This document shows, piece after piece, positions 34,995-47,939 of a DNA stretch of 64,000 nt (positions are counted from its first letter, which is position 1; every line of letters begins with the position of its first letter). The position numbers and the translations under genes are program-made. Source of the DNA: Desmodus rotundus (lineage: Eukaryota > Chordata > Mammalia > Chiroptera > Phyllostomidae); contig NC_071389.1 in NCBI RefSeq assembly GCF_022682495.2, forward strand, positions 184,869,556 to 184,933,555, read 5' to 3'. The notes beneath the pieces were generated by a model. It had not been told where the DNA came from. It did no database searches and saw only the letters and a program-made list of their open reading frames with translations.

Positions 34995-35275
34995 AGACTG
35001 GGAAAGAACTTGAAGAAAGGTTAGTCTAACCTCCCCCTCAGCTCTGCCCCCACCCCTCCTGACCACAGGAACCCCTTGTCACAGTGCTCCGGGAAGAATA
35101 TCATCTAATTCATGCTTGAATGCTGCCTGTAACAGAGCTCTTACTACTTATCAAGAAGACTACATTTATTAGAAAGATATTTTACTTCCTACCTGACTCT
35201 ACTCACTGGCTCCAGCTCTGCCTTTGGAGTCCCAGAGTGGGAACAGTGCCTTTTTCACACAGGAGTTTTAAAAGT
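34995..35275 (+). repeat. Possible ancient CR1/L3-type LINE fragment
   Basis: AGGTTAGTCTAACCTCCCCC, AATTCATGCTTGAATGCTGC and TTCCTACCTGACTCTACTCA faintly resemble old mammalian CR1/L3 3' ends. Low certainty. Confidence 0.3.
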
Positions 35276-35294
35276 TAAAAATAGCTCACATCAA

Positions 35295-35375
35295 CTCTCC
35301 CCGCCACTGCCAACCTCCAGAACAGGGCCTGGTGCATAGTAAATGCTCACTAAGTATTTATTGAATAAATGAAAC
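35295..35375 (+). repeat. L2 LINE 3' terminus
   Basis: CCAGAACAGGGCCTGGTGCA, TAGTAAATGCTCACTAAGTA and TTTATTGAATAAATGA are the standard L2 end. Confidence 0.85.
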
Positions 35376-35439
35376 ATCATTTTTCTTCTTTCCCCGAATC
35401 TTATCTTTCCCTGTTTTCTTTCTCTTTTTAAAAACATTG

Positions 35440-36135
35440 TCAACCTCCCAGAACACAGACATTAAACTCGAAATGTCATGCACACTCTCTCCCTCACTGC
35501 TGACATCAGTTCCCAAGTTCTTGTCATCCCTCGCTGTAGAGGCTCTGGCTTTTAGTCCCTTAATTCTACTTCCTGTTTCTTGTTTATGGAACTTTGACTG
35601 CCTTCAATCCTGCTCTCCCCATTCAGGCCCCCTGGCCCAAGGCAGCAGTGCCTATGACATGGGTCTTCCCACCCCTGATATTTCAAAAATCTGTTTTACA
35701 TGTAGGTGTCAGAATCAGTTTTCTAAAGTACTGTTTTGATTATTACTCCCTTTTCCAACACTCCTTCATGGTTTTCAGTTGGTTTCAAAATAAACTCTCA
35801 ACTTCTTTGATGACATTTTGGGGCCACTTTATGATCGACTTTTATTTCCCTCTCCCCAGTGTTGCCATTAGTTGGGATGCCTGGCCGGTCTCTGAAGGCA
35901 GCCTGTAACGCATGTTGGTTGGCTTTATTACCTCCCCACATTTCTGCCCCGTCATTGGCTTAGAATCAGGTGACACCTTCTTTATGAAACCTCCTCTAAT
36001 CCCCCCCAATGAGAATAAATCTCTTCCTTTTCTATCTTAAGTGGCATTTTTACACTGTCTATTATAACATGTATTTTCTGTCTAACATTAAAGTTATTGC
36101 TGCATAAGACTTATTCTTGAATGTAGGAATGGCTG
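35440..36135 (+). repeat. L2 LINE remnant, sense
   Basis: TCAGTTTTCTAAAGTACTGT, CTTCATGGTTTTCAGTTGGT, GTGACACCTTCTTTATGAAA and CTTGAATGTAGGAATGGCTG follow L2 order. The ORFs of 100 and 104 aa here are L2 shadows. Confidence 0.75.
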
Positions 36136-37369
36136 CCTCCTATTGCACACAGTAAGGAATCAGTATGACTCTGCTAACCCAAATCATGGAAACTTTATTT
36201 TCATAATCCAAACTACAGAAAATCCTCCTAGTGTTGATTTAAAATTTTATTTTTGTTTTTAAATCTTCCCCAAGTATGTGAGGTCTTTGCAAAACAAGAT
36301 AGTTGGGTTTCCACATAGAACGTTCAGGTGAATTTTTGTTTATAATCCTCATCTTCTCTTTTACTTGACTACAATTTGTCCTTGATTGGTTCCAGGTCTT
36401 TTAGGAAGGTCAGAAAGTTTGTAGTCATCTAGAAATCCATTTTAAGACATTCTGGTTCACAATACTACTTGTATGAGAAGTTAAGAACAGAACACAATTT
36501 GTCCTTGGAATGAGGTGGAATGAAGTATTAATTAGTTATAGCCTCTCCTAGGGTCACATCCACATTGCTCCCCTCGATCATTATAAGCTGTGAGTAGGTG
36601 ATTCAGCTACGCAAAGAGTGAGCAAACATGGCAATAACGTTTTGACTTGGTAAGACATATGCCGATTGACCAGCTCCTCAAATCCCATCTCCTCTCTTGA
36701 GATGCATAACAGGGCTGAAGTACAGGGAAGAGTGCCACATACATCTAAGGAATTAAATTATCTTCATTAAATAAATGAATGGCAATGGAAATGACTTTCA
36801 TAGGATTTTCATTTCTTCATAGAAAGAGAGAGAGAGAGAGAGAGATCTCTATCATCTGTCTTTCAGGGGGCTTCAAGGTCTAGGGTGCTATACAAAAAAT
36901 AGCTCGGAGAGAATACTGGGTACTAGTCACTTGACAAATTATTTTATGGACTGATTGAATTTTATTCTTTTAACTGTTCAATCATTCAATTTATACTCAG
37001 AAGTTCTCGTGTTTTGGTGAAAAGTTACAATGCCAGAGTGAAGTGAGCTAGGAGACAATTAGGCAGAGAGAGGTGGTTGGTGAGGCAGAGAGAGGAGGAA
37101 GAAAGGACCTCGAGTCATGTTGTTAAAGTTACTTAGTTAAAGTATTTTCTCATGAGCCAAACCTCTAAAAGAAACCTGGTCCAGGTCTGAAGGTCATTTT
37201 TAATAGTGTTTAAGTACACGTTTCCTTGAAACACTTTCTTGGAGTCTTAAAATTCTTAAAGCATAACAATGCATCAGTGGGCGGCCACCTTTATTCAACT
37301 AGAACTTCTCTAAGTCCCAAAAGTGAGATAAGAGGAGGGAAGGACGAAACTTAAAGTTATTCTGGGCTA
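36136..37369. other. Unassigned intronic sequence
   Basis: Includes a (GA)n run at 36824-36845. No gene or other repeat seen. Confidence 0.5.
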
Positions 37370-37455
37370 CTATGTCCAAAGCAGTGTGGCGTGGATTATT
37401 ACCCCCATTTATAGATAAGGGAATTGAAGCTCAGAGTGTGTGATGAAACCAGGAA
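37370..37455 (-). repeat. MIR SINE fragment, antisense
   Basis: ATTACCCCCATTTATAGATA and AGGGAATTGAAGCTCAGAG are reversed MIR core. Confidence 0.75.
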
Positions 37456-37489
37456 TTTTCTTTGACACAGTCTTTAAAAACATGACCCT

Positions 37490-38345
37490 GAGGCGTCCAC
37501 TTCCAGAATGGCAATGGAAAGAACTCCACGGGGCCTATCCCAAGCAAGCATAATCGTACAGGAAAATAAAACTGCCATTTACAGTCTCTGGAAATTGTTT
37601 CAAAAACATGCAGAGGATGAAGACATATTTATTCAAGAATATCTACTAAAATTTTGTTAAGAACAGAGAGAATCTACGGTGCTGAAGCCGTGACTGGTTC
37701 CCACCTGTCCCGCCCTCCCAGCTCAGCTGGAAAGAAACCCCACTCTGCGTGGCCGGGCCCAAGAGGACGGGGCCCTGTCTCTCCTCAGCTCCCACCCGAG
37801 ACACACGGTATCTCATCAAAAGGGGCGGGCCAGTAACGTTTCTGACTCCCTTAACTCAACGCTGCAGACGCTAACTTTCTGTGCGCGTGTGGCTGTGATC
37901 CCGTGGGTTCCCTTTGCCCACCTGGCCCCCATTCATGAAGTGGAGGCTCTACCCACTGCAGCAGGCTGGGAGCAGTGAGGCCCTCAGTGCCCTCGTCCAG
38001 CTTGATTGCAGGCTGAGGTCCCAGGCCCAGAAAGTCAAGCTGTGGAGATGAGGCTACTATCCCTGCCTAGAGCCCAGAAGAGGGGTTCAAAGCTCTTGCC
38101 AAAGGGGAGAGTCCGTCCCTAAGTAGAGAGTGCTGTAAAGCTCTACCCCAATTGACTTTTTTTAAAAAATGGAGTATGAGGATGTTCAAGCCTGAGTGGG
38201 TTATTGAAAACAATAAAGATTTTTATGATAAGCAATTAAAAGGAGACTGACTAGCATCTCCCTTAGGTCAACTAGCTTAGTGGTCGACCAGCTAGTTTTA
38301 GGGAATCAGAAAAAGAGACAGTGAAGACGTGCCATCTTGGGGTCC
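37490..38345 (+). repeat. Old L1 5' UTR-like segment
   Basis: Starts GGCGTCCACTTCCAGAATGG, then CAAAAACATGCAGAGGATGA, GAGAATCTACGGTGCTGAAG and CAGCTCAGCTGGAAAGAAAC, in the order of L1M 5' UTRs as I recall them. The GC-rich part (37680-38100) explains the locally raised GC and short ORFs. Confidence 0.5.
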
Positions 38346-38589
38346 TAACAAACTTCCAGGGCTGGCCTGAACGACTGTTCCAATTTAATTGGCCGAGACT
38401 CTGGAACAATGCATATCTCAGGGAACTGTCAAAAACAATAGAGGAATCAGCTGGATGCTAGTGGAGCCTAGTGTCTGGGTGTGATACCACATGAGGCATA
38501 CAGCTGAAAAGAAAGGTTAGGGAAAGAGAGAAAGAGACCTCTGCTGTGACCACTGTCGTCCCAGGATGGCTGTGCCCACGGACAAGGCT

Positions 38590-39060
38590 GTGTCCTTGAG
38601 TGAATGAATACCATGTGACAGATCCATAAAATGGGATACTGTGTGGCAATAAAAAGAAATGAGTTACCCGTAGATGCTACAACACGGATGAACTTTGGAA
38701 ACATTGTAAGCGAAAGAAGCCATTTGCAAAATACTGTACATTTGGTATGATTCCATCTAAATGAAATGTCCAGAAAAGGCAAATCTATAGGAACAGAATG
38801 TACATTAGTGGCTGCCTAGCAGTAGGGAGAGAGTCTTGGGGATTAAAAGTCAGGGACTGTTAATAGATATGGGTTTCTTTTTAAGGTGATAAAAGTGGTT
38901 TAAAATGGACTGCGGTGATAGTTCCACAGCTCTGTGAATATACTAAAAGCCATTGAATTGTACACTTTAAATGGGTGAATTGAATGATATATAAATTATA
39001 ACTCAATCAATTTATAATTCTTGACTAATGAAATAAAAATGAAAAAAATTCTTAATTTTC
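38590..39060 (+). repeat. L1M LINE 3' end
   Basis: AATGGGATACTGTGTGGCAA (tail of ORF2), ACAACACGGATGAACTTTGG, AGTGGCTGCCTAGCAGTAGG and ATTGTACACTTTAAATGGGT are L1 3' landmarks in order. Confidence 0.85.
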
Positions 39061-39499
39061 TTTAAATTTATAAGAACAAAATACACACAACTGGATATGT
39101 GTACATTGTTATTGATTTATATATACTGCTATTCTTAGTGCTCTCTAGTTTTTGTTCTTCTTCCATCTTTTGTTTGGTCTTCCCCCTGTCCCTCCATACT
39201 CTGTATCATCCATCTTCTCCTTAAGATAATTCATGGTTACAAACTAGTGTGTATCTTTCATGCACACTCACCCACTGACACACAGATATGTACAAGTATA
39301 TATGCATATGTATATGATATGTATATGCGGGGGTTACTTTGGACAGTTTTTCATACATCATATCACACTCACTTTTCTGAACTTTACTTTTTCAGCAAAG
39401 CCTGATGGAAATTCTACCAAGTGAATGATAAGCTAAAATTTATTCTTTAAATTATAGTAGTCCACAATTCTGATACACTGTATTTTATTCATTTCTTTG
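39061..39499. other. Unassigned AT-rich sequence
   Basis: A TA/TG-rich low-complexity patch lies at about 39290-39335. Nothing else recognised. Confidence 0.45.
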
Positions 39500-40830
39500 C
39501 ATGCTATCTCCAGGCCCACCCCTTCATTTTCTTTTTAAAAACTTTGTATTTGAGTTCATTGTAGATTCACATGCAGTTATAAGAAATGATAAGGAGGAGA
39601 TTTGGCATCGATTTCACCCAGTTTTCCCCAGGGGTAGCGCCTTGTACATCTGTAGCATGATATCACAATCGGGTCACTGGCGTTGGTAACATCCATTGAT
39701 CTTATTCAGATTTCACCAGGTTTACAGGTGCTTATTTGTGTATGTGTGTGCATGTATGTGTTGCATGTGTTTAGTTCTTTGCAATTTTATCACATATAGA
39801 CCATGTGACCATAATCAAAGGCAAGATAAAGATAGTACCATCCCAAGGATCCGTCTTGGTATCCATTCATGGCCATGGCCATCTCCCTCCCTCTCCCACT
39901 AGCAACTACTAATCTCCTCTCCATCTCTATCATTTTGTCATTTCAGGACTGTTAGATGCACGGATCATACAGTATGCAAGCTTGGGATGGTCTTTTTCCA
40001 TTCAGCATAATTCCCTGGAAATCCATACAAGTTATTCTGTGTATCAGTAGCTTATTTCTTTTTATTGCTGAGTAGTTTTCCATGGTATGGATTTACCAGA
40101 GTTTGATTAATAATTCATCCGCTGAAAGACATTTGGGTCATTTGCAGCTTTTAGCTCTTACAAATAAGGCTTTTTTGATCATTAGTGTACAGATTTTTTT
40201 GTGGACATAAGTTTCCTTTTCTCTAGGACGAATGTCCAAGAGTGCAATTGCTGGGTCATGTGGTAAACACACATTTCATTTTATAACAAACCGTCGTATT
40301 ATTTTCCAGAGTGGTTGTACCATTTTACATTCTATTTAAAAATGTACCAGAGAGAAATTTTCTTTGCATCTTCACCAGGATTTGGTGCAATCACTATTTT
40401 TTAGGAAATGTTATCTATTCTGATAGGTGTGTAGTGGTACTTCATTGTGGTTTTAATTTGCATTTCCCTCATTGCTACTGATGTCGAACATATTTTTATG
40501 TGTTTATTTGGCATCCACACATCCTTTTTGGTAAAATGTCTGTTCATGTCTTTTGCTTATTTTGTAACTGGATTGTTTGGTTCTGATATTGTTGAATTTT
40601 GAGGGTCCTATATATTATCAATACAAGGTCTTTGTAGATTTTTTATTAAAAAATATTTGCTCCCAGTTTGTAGTCTGTCTTTGATTCTCTTCAGATTTTT
40701 GCAGAGCTTAAGTTTTTAATTTTGGTGAAGTCAACGTATCAGTTTTTCCTTTAATGAATCATGTTTTTGGTGTCTCGCCTGTTATTTTTAACTTTTCTAA
40801 ATGACCATTTAAAAATATGTCTGTATTAAA
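39500..40830 (-). repeat. L1M LINE 3' end, antisense
   Basis: The plus strand is a reversed L1 3' UTR and ORF2 tail: GTAGATTCACATGCAGTTAT, GAGTAGTTTTCCATGGTATG, TGCTGGGTCATGTGGTAAAC and TGTCTGTTCATGTCTTTTGC. No intact ORF2. Confidence 0.85.
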
Positions 40831-41539
40831 TAGCCTATAATGAATTATTTTTTAATCTGGAATTATTGAAAAACCCCTACAATCTGGTGGTTTACATTTT
40901 AATGGACAAATACATCTAGGGTAATGAAAATCAAGCTTGATTTTAACCAATTGCATCTTATTTTATGTTTATATTTACTTATAACTTTGTCTCCTTATTT
41001 TCATTTTCTTCAATTTTGTTGGTCTCATGATATTCCTACTCATTTCATTTTTGCCTTTTGAAATTTGAGACTTTGTGATACTTCTCCATTTCATGCATGA
41101 TTACTTTTCTTTTTTCTGCTCTAAATATCAGATATGCTTTCCTAGAATTATTTGAAAATAAGGTACTAATTCTTTCCCTCTTCAATACAGTCAGTTTCCC
41201 ACTTACTCCAATAAAATTAGGCTTTCAGAATATTTTTTCTTCTCTATTCTCCCATGTGTTGAATTTCTAAAATGCTTTTCCTTTACCTTTTCCCAACCGA
41301 TTCTTAGGTTTTGCTGATAATCATTTTTTAAAGTTTGTTCTGGTCTATTACTAGCATTTTACTTATAGGAAATTCCTTCTATTTAATGGTCCCTTATTCA
41401 GCATGTATGTAGAACTCTCACAAAGTGTTTATCATATCAGTTTAGATTTAATTATTGTAAAGATTTTTTGATCACTGTTGTATTATATCCTCATAACTTT
41501 CTCCATCTTGATATTTCTGTTTTTATTTGGGTTTTTAAG
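40831..41539. other. Unassigned AT-rich sequence between two L1 fragments
   Basis: Very T-rich. It may be further decayed L1 but I could not align landmarks. Confidence 0.4.
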
Positions 41540-43074
41540 AATACTTTCGCATGTACACAGAAACATTTTGAACTAAATGAAAATAAAAGTACAGCATATC
41601 AAAATTTGTGGCTTTAGCTAAAGTGGTGCTTAAAGAGAAATTTGTAGAATTAAATATCTATATTAGAAATAAAGAAAATCTCAATTTGATAATTTTATCA
41701 TCCAGTTTAAGAAATGAGAAAACCAAAAAATCCTAAAAGTAAGCAGAAATAAAATAAAAATTAAAAAATAAATTAAATAGAAAAAAGAAAAATCAATAGA
41801 ATAAATCAATGAAACAGAAAACTATTATTGGAGAAAACCAATAAAATTGATAAAGCACTGGTCAGGCTAACCAGGAAAAAACCCAGAATAAATAATTTAC
41901 CAATATTAAGAATGACAGAAGTGATAGCCCTACAGACACTACAGATATTAATAAGGATAATAAAGAAATATTATGAATAATTTTATGCTAAAAAATTCAA
42001 CAGCTTAAGTGAAATGGATAAATTTATTGAAAGACACAACTATCAAAGCTCACTCATGAAGAGTTTCCTAACTGATTATCTTTTTATTAACGTAATTATA
42101 TTTATACTTAAAAATTTTCGTGATTCAAGACAGGAAGTCAGCATTACTTTGACACCAAAATCAGACAAAGCCATTGTGAGAAAAGAAAACGATAGACCAA
42201 TGTTTGTCATGCATACAGATGTAACAATTCTTTAAATCAACAAATGTATTCAATATCATATAAAAATAATAAAACATGACCGAGTTGGGTTTATCCCAAT
42301 AATGCAACCTTTCTTTAACACTCAAAAGCCAATTAATATAATTCATTATATTAATTACTAAAGAAAAACCATATGATCCTCTCAGTAGATGCAGAAAAAA
42401 ATTATTTGAAAAGACCCAACATCCATTCCTCATAAAAACTCTCAGCAAACTAGAAAGGAATTTCTTAAACCTCATAGAAAGGCATCTATAAACAAGCTAC
42501 TTGTGAAAGACTGAATGCTTTCCTGCTAAGTTCAGAGACCGAGGCAAGGATGCCCACTCTCAGCATTTCCATCTAACATTGTACTGGAATTCTAGCCAGA
42601 ACAATGACTCCTGAAAAAGAAATAAAATGTGTCCAGATTGAAAGGATAAAGTTCAGCTGTTTCTGTTTGCACATGACTTGATTATCTATATATAAAATCC
42701 TATGAGGGACACATAAAAAAGCTACCAGAATAACACGTTTAGCAAGGTTGCTGGATACAAGATCAATATATAGGAGTCAATTATATTTCTAGACACTAAC
42801 AATGAACAATCAGAACTTGAAAGAAAAAACTGCATAATTTACAATGGCATACAAAGCAGGAAATTTTAAGGAGTAAATCTGTCCAGAAACTTGTCAGACC
42901 TATACACTTCAAATTACAAAGCTCTGTGGGAAGAAATCATATAAGACCTCAATAAATAAAACAATAAAGCATATTCATGGATGGAAGGACTCAACATTGT
43001 TAACATGCCAGTTTTTCCCAAATTTATTGATACATTCATTGTAATCCCAATCACAATTCCAGGAGGCTTAAATT

Positions 43075-43108
<34 letters not shown>

Positions 43109-44590
43109 CAAACTTTTCCTAAAATTTCTATGGAAATGCAAAGGGCCAAGAATAATCCAAATAACTTTGAAACAGAACAAAACTGGAGAAGGGATGCTCT
43201 TTGAAATTACGGTCATATAACGCTATGGTCATTAACACAGTGGAGTATTAGTGTTAAGATAGAGAGATAAGTGGAACAGAACGAAGGGCTTAGAAACAAA
43301 CCGGCACACGGAGGGAGGCCGACTGGTTTTTGATGAAGGTGAAAAGGCAATTCTGTGAGCAAAGGAGAAACTTTTCAATGGACGGTGCTGGAATAACTGG
43401 AGATCCGTATACAAAAAAAATGGATTTCAATCCATGTCTTGCACTTTATGTAATAAGCACAGTTCTAAATGTAAAATCTAAAACTATAAAAGTTCTAGAA
43501 GAAAATTTAGGGAATGAATTTTAGAGAAAATCTTGAACTTGGGTTGGCAACAAAAGCACAATTCTAGAAGAAAAAAACGACCGTTAGAATTCATCAAAAT
43601 TTTAAAATTCTATTCTTTGAAGGACACTCTTACGAGAATTCAAAGACAAGCTGCTGATGAGAAGAACGCATTTGCAAAGTCTATCTGATAACAGACCTGT
43701 GTCATATATTCAAAAAAACTCTCAGAACTCAGTGACAATGAAACAACCAATCAATTATTTTAAATAAGCTAAAGATTTAAACAGACCCTTTACCAGGGAA
43801 GACACATGCCCAGCAAATACGCACACGCAAAGATGTTCATCATTAGATGTTAAGAACGTGCAAAGGAAAACCATGACGTGATGCCACTTATCGGAACGTG
43901 TAAAATTGAAAACGCTGACCGCACCCAGTGCTGACAATGATGTGGCTGAACTGGGATACTCGGACCCGGCCAGTGGGAATATAAATGGTACAACCACCAC
44001 AGGAAATAGAGGATTTCTTAAAAAGTCAATATACATCTACTGCATGGCCCAGCTATACCACTGCTGAGCATTCACCCAGGATAAATGAAAGCATATGCCA
44101 TCCGGCGACTTGTGCATGAATGGTCATAGCTGCCAGCAACTGGAAACGGCCTAAATGTTCACCAGTGGGTGAATGGATCGACGAATTGTGGCCTATTCAG
44201 GCAATGGATTATTACTCAGCAATAAAAGGGAGCAAATTCATGCATACATCACATAGCTGAATGTAAAAATAATTCTGCAGAGTAAAAGAAACTATAATCC
44301 CCCCAAAGACTACATTTTGTAGGATACCATTTATATAAAATCTAGCGATTGCAAACTTGTCTGCAGTGATGTCAACGGCTACCTGGGGATGGGGAGGAGG
44401 AGAGTGGCAGGGGCGACAAAGGGACACGAGGAAACTTTCCAAGGGCACGGACGTTTATTTTCTTGACTGGGGTGATGGTTTCACAGGTGTCTCCATCTGT
44501 CAATCATCAATCTGCACACTTTAAATTTGTGCAGTGTGTTGTAGGTCAGTCATACCTGAATAAACCTAGTTTTAAATGTTTCTTAAAAAG
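41540..44590 (+). repeat. L1M LINE ORF2 3' part and 3' end, about 3 kb
   Basis: Sense L1 ORF2 landmarks run AAAGTGGTGCTTAAAGAGAA, ATAAAGCACTGGTCAGGCTA, GACACCAAAATCAGACAAAG, GACTCAACATTGTTAACATG, GACGGTGCTGGAATAACTGG and CAGCAACTGGAAACGGCCTA. Frame breaks and stops are frequent, so it is dead. The 3' end is TGTGCAGTGTGTTGTAGGTC. Confidence 0.9.
43074..43101. repeat. (TG)n microsatellite inside the L1
   Basis: About fourteen TG units interrupting the ORF2 remnant. Confidence 0.95.
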
Positions 44591-45480
44591 AAGGAAAAGG
44601 AAATAAAGAATGGAGGGGGAGGGAAGTGACCTATTTTACCAGGGAAAATTGTCAGGGAATGCCTCTCTGAAAAAGGGACATTTGAACAGAGACGGGAATA
44701 TGGTGAGGGAGCAAGCCATTCTGTATCTACGAAAAAAGAATTTGAGGCAGCGGGAACAGTGGGTCCGAAATCCAATATCCTACCCTCTATTGTCATGGCC
44801 TGGTGGTGCTGGAAAGTGGGGGACTAGCTTAGTTTTGACATGTTCTTAACTGTTCTCACTGTATATCATGTCGCCATGGACTTACTCAAGGATACTGTCT
44901 GGGAACTGTGATAACTGTATTAAATTAAATCCATGGTATTGGTTTAGGCTTCTAAAATTAATTTTCTTTTTTAAAAGTAGAAGGCAACTAATATTCTGAT
45001 TAATTTCAGACATCTCTTAATTAGGTTTCAGTTATTGTGGGAGGAGGATGCTTCTTTTTATATTTTATGCATGCCTTCAGCATTGACTGACATCTTCAGC
45101 AAATACTTATAAAGTACTTCTGGTTCCACGCATTTTTGCTAGGAGGTGGGATTTAGCTTGGAACATCCTTGCATGTATGAAATCTATAGGCTAGTGGAGA
45201 AAATTGGTTTATTACCCAGAAAATGTCATTTGAGATTAGAGGAATGAGAACTTAGAAATACGAGTGTTTATTGTGGCCATAGAGAAAGAAGCAATGAACT
45301 AGAGAAAACTGCCGGGTTCCATGAGCAGGAGAGAAAGCTGATGTACCATCTGTTTCAGTAGATGCTACTAGATGAACCCGTTAACGTGGGTAAACCGATT
45401 TGGCCGAGGTGGCAGTTACTACACCTGTTTGAGTAGGAAAATGGCATTTAGGAAGGGATGAAGAACAGCCACTGTAAAAG
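44591..45480 (-). repeat. L2 LINE fragments, antisense
   Basis: GCCTCTCTGAAAAAGGGACA and ATTTGAACAGAGACGGGAAT (44655-44700) and CAGCAAATACTTATAAAGTA (45095-45115) look like reversed L2. The intervening sequence is unassigned. Confidence 0.5.
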
Positions 45481-45599
45481 AGTAAAAAAAAAAAAACCCA
45501 AAACTGGCTAACCACTCAAAAATGTAGTAAGCACCTACTTATCATAGTACCAAGGTAACTGACAAAAGGCACATACTTTTTAATGAATGTGAGTCTTCT

Positions 45600-45719
45600 G
45601 AGGGATCTAAACCATAAATAAAGAAAGGGATGGGGTGGGCAGGGCTGGGGAGAGCAAGGGGAGACGGTGTGGAGGCTTGGGGGGAAGGTGGGACAACTGT
45701 AATAGAATAACAATAAAAA
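45600..45719 (+). repeat. L1 3' terminus of bat type
   Basis: G-rich run (GGGCAGGGCTGGGGAGAGCA) followed by GGGACAACTGTAATAGAATA and an ACAATAAAAAA tail, which is the terminal signature of L1s I know from bat genomes. Strongly 5'-truncated. Confidence 0.8.
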
Positions 45720-45724
45720 ATGGG

Positions 45725-45960
45725 CAGCTTGTGTTTATTGAGTACCTACCATGTGTCTAACCTTTTAAACATTCTCTTGTTATATAAAATAATAGCAAAC
45801 ATTCATTTACTCTGGTCAGATTCTAAATGTTCTGCATGTGTTAGCTCGTATTACTTTCACAACAACTTTGTGACGTACGGTTGTTATCAGCTCCCTTCAC
45901 AGGGGAAAATAAGCTACATGGGGTCCTCAGTCACGTAAAGTCACCCCGTTAGACTAAATC
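45725..45960 (-). repeat. MIR SINE, antisense
   Basis: TTATTGAGTACCTACCATGT, TTACTTTCACAACAACTTTG and CCCTTCACAGGGGAAAATAA are reversed MIR blocks. Confidence 0.75.
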
Positions 45961-46439
45961 CCTGGTAGCCTGGTTCCAGGGCTATAGCTTTTAGCCATGA
46001 CTCGGCGGTACTGCTCCTCTGTGCCAGGTGCAGAGGGTGGGAAACCAGCCCTTCTGCAGGAGGGAGAATGGATGCCCGTACACAGCCAGCAGGTTTGTCT
46101 TGAAAGCTTGTCCCAATTTTTCTGTTTATTCTTCTTCCCACTCTTCATCTTACGTTCATTATCCATGGATTCTAAAGTGTAAAGCAATGGGAAGAAGCAG
46201 GAGGGAATAATGAGAGGTGGGAGAAGGGTAAAACCTACCAGTGGATATTTTTATCACTCTAACAAAGGGCTTTTCTGTGATTCGAAAAAACAGCCACTTC
46301 AGTGTTGTTTCCACATGGGCGCTCAGCCTCTCGGTCTGCAGTGCATGGATGCCGGTGCTGTGTGTCCAGGGCGAGGCTGCCTCATCAAGAGCCAGTACAG
46401 CATGATGGTCAACAGCCCAGACCCAGGAGACAGGCGGCA
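45961..46439. other. Unassigned intronic sequence
   Basis: Somewhat GC-rich from 46.29 to 46.44 kb. The 127-aa minus ORF (46159-46542) has no recognisable domain. Confidence 0.45.
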
Positions 46440-46700
46440 ATGGCTTTGAATTTTGGCTCTTCTTCATTATATAAATATTTGCTGTTTCTGTGCTTGAGAT
46501 GGAGCGTGGAGCAATAGAAAGGGTACCGTTCTGCTTGGGCAACTTTCCGTGGCTTCATTTTTCTTTGGTGAAGTGAGGGTGACACCTCACTCCACCTACC
46601 TTATGGTTTTGTTTCACGCTAAAATGAACTAACACGTGTGGGAAAATCACTATGAATTACAAAGTGCTATTCAAATGCTATTATCTTTGCTGTCAGTAAA
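46440..46700 (+). repeat. MIR SINE remnant
   Basis: AATTTTGGCTCTTCTTCATT, GCTTGGGCAACTTTCCGTGG and CACCTACCTTATGGTTTTGT follow MIR order. Confidence 0.7.
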
Positions 46701-47939
46701 ATGCATACTTGGGTTGTTCATTCGTCCCTCAATCAAAGGAACAGGTCCTGAACCATCAGTGCTTTTTCTTGCCCAGTTCTCTTTGTTGCAAACAGACAAC
46801 AATGAATGGAGTCGGCCGTCTGGCCAAATAACAGAGGAAAGCAAATTGTACTGTGAAGGGATCAGAATCCCAAAACCCACGATATCATTAGGGGCTTTGT
46901 CTTATCTGATGCACAAAGGACCAGGTCTCAGCAAGGGCAGCCTGGTCTTCACATCCATCCGAAGGCAAAGAGAGAAGAGAGAGCTGCGGCAGCAACGGCA
47001 AGAAGGAATGGTTCTTATTCCCAGCTTCAAAAGTGAAAAAAGGGCCTATTGGTTCCCATGTCATTCCAACATGTTTCAAATAAAGACTGGCCATTTTTGA
47101 AGAGACTGGTAAAAAAGCCCACTGAAATAAAAAGGTTAGACCCATATTTTGGAGAGAAATTGCACATTCAACTAAGAACAACAGCAATGGTCTCTATGTG
47201 AGTCTACTTTCCTGTCTTTTAAAGCTTGTAATACAGGTGTAGGGGCTGGGAGTGAACGGTGTATGTTCCTGTGGGATAGTGAAAGAAAGATCCCAATGAT
47301 TCTATTTTTAACTAAAAAGCATCAGTATCTCATTTTGCCTGTTCTAGAAAAGCCCTCTGGGCTGAGAAACATAAATTACATATCTATTTTCTGAATGGAA
47401 AAAGAGTGACAATGAAAATTAGCAAGAAGGGAGATAATACAATAAGAACAATGCTTCTTCTGCAAATAAAAGGACAGCCATTTGGCAATACAAACAAATG
47501 CACAGCAGAGGTGGAAGACAAGGAAAAAGAAAAGAGATTAGTCACTCCAAGAATTGTGCAACATTGTGGGTCAACGGAGTTCTGGATCATGAAGCCAAGA
47601 TTTAAGTAGGAAAATGTTCCAAGATTTATACTTTGGTGTTTAAATGCTAAGGGAAGTGAGGAGCTCAGATTCAATCTTCCCTACGGCCTTGAATTTTATT
47701 TTGAACTAAAACCTTCATGAAACACTGAAGAAATACCAGTCTTTACAAAACAGATCTGACAACTTATGCACTGGGGTATGGTCTAAAATAGGAAATGAAA
47801 TTGAAGTCTAAAATCTTCTGGCAGACATAAATATATATATTTAATCAGGGCATACCTAATTTTAAGAAATAGTAATTCCATGATTTAATTCTCATGTATC
47901 CTTCCTTTAAGGCTTCTGGCAAATGTTGGAATCTTTGAG
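46701..47939. other. Unassigned sequence
   Basis: Holds most of the longest plus-strand ORF (46636-47100, 154 aa), which I could not match to any family and which begins inside a MIR. No named repeat was seen in the rest. Confidence 0.45.

Noticed and set aside
42914..43216. 100-aa minus ORF with THTHTHTHTH residues
   Set aside because: It is the antisense of an L1 ORF2 remnant crossing a TG microsatellite.
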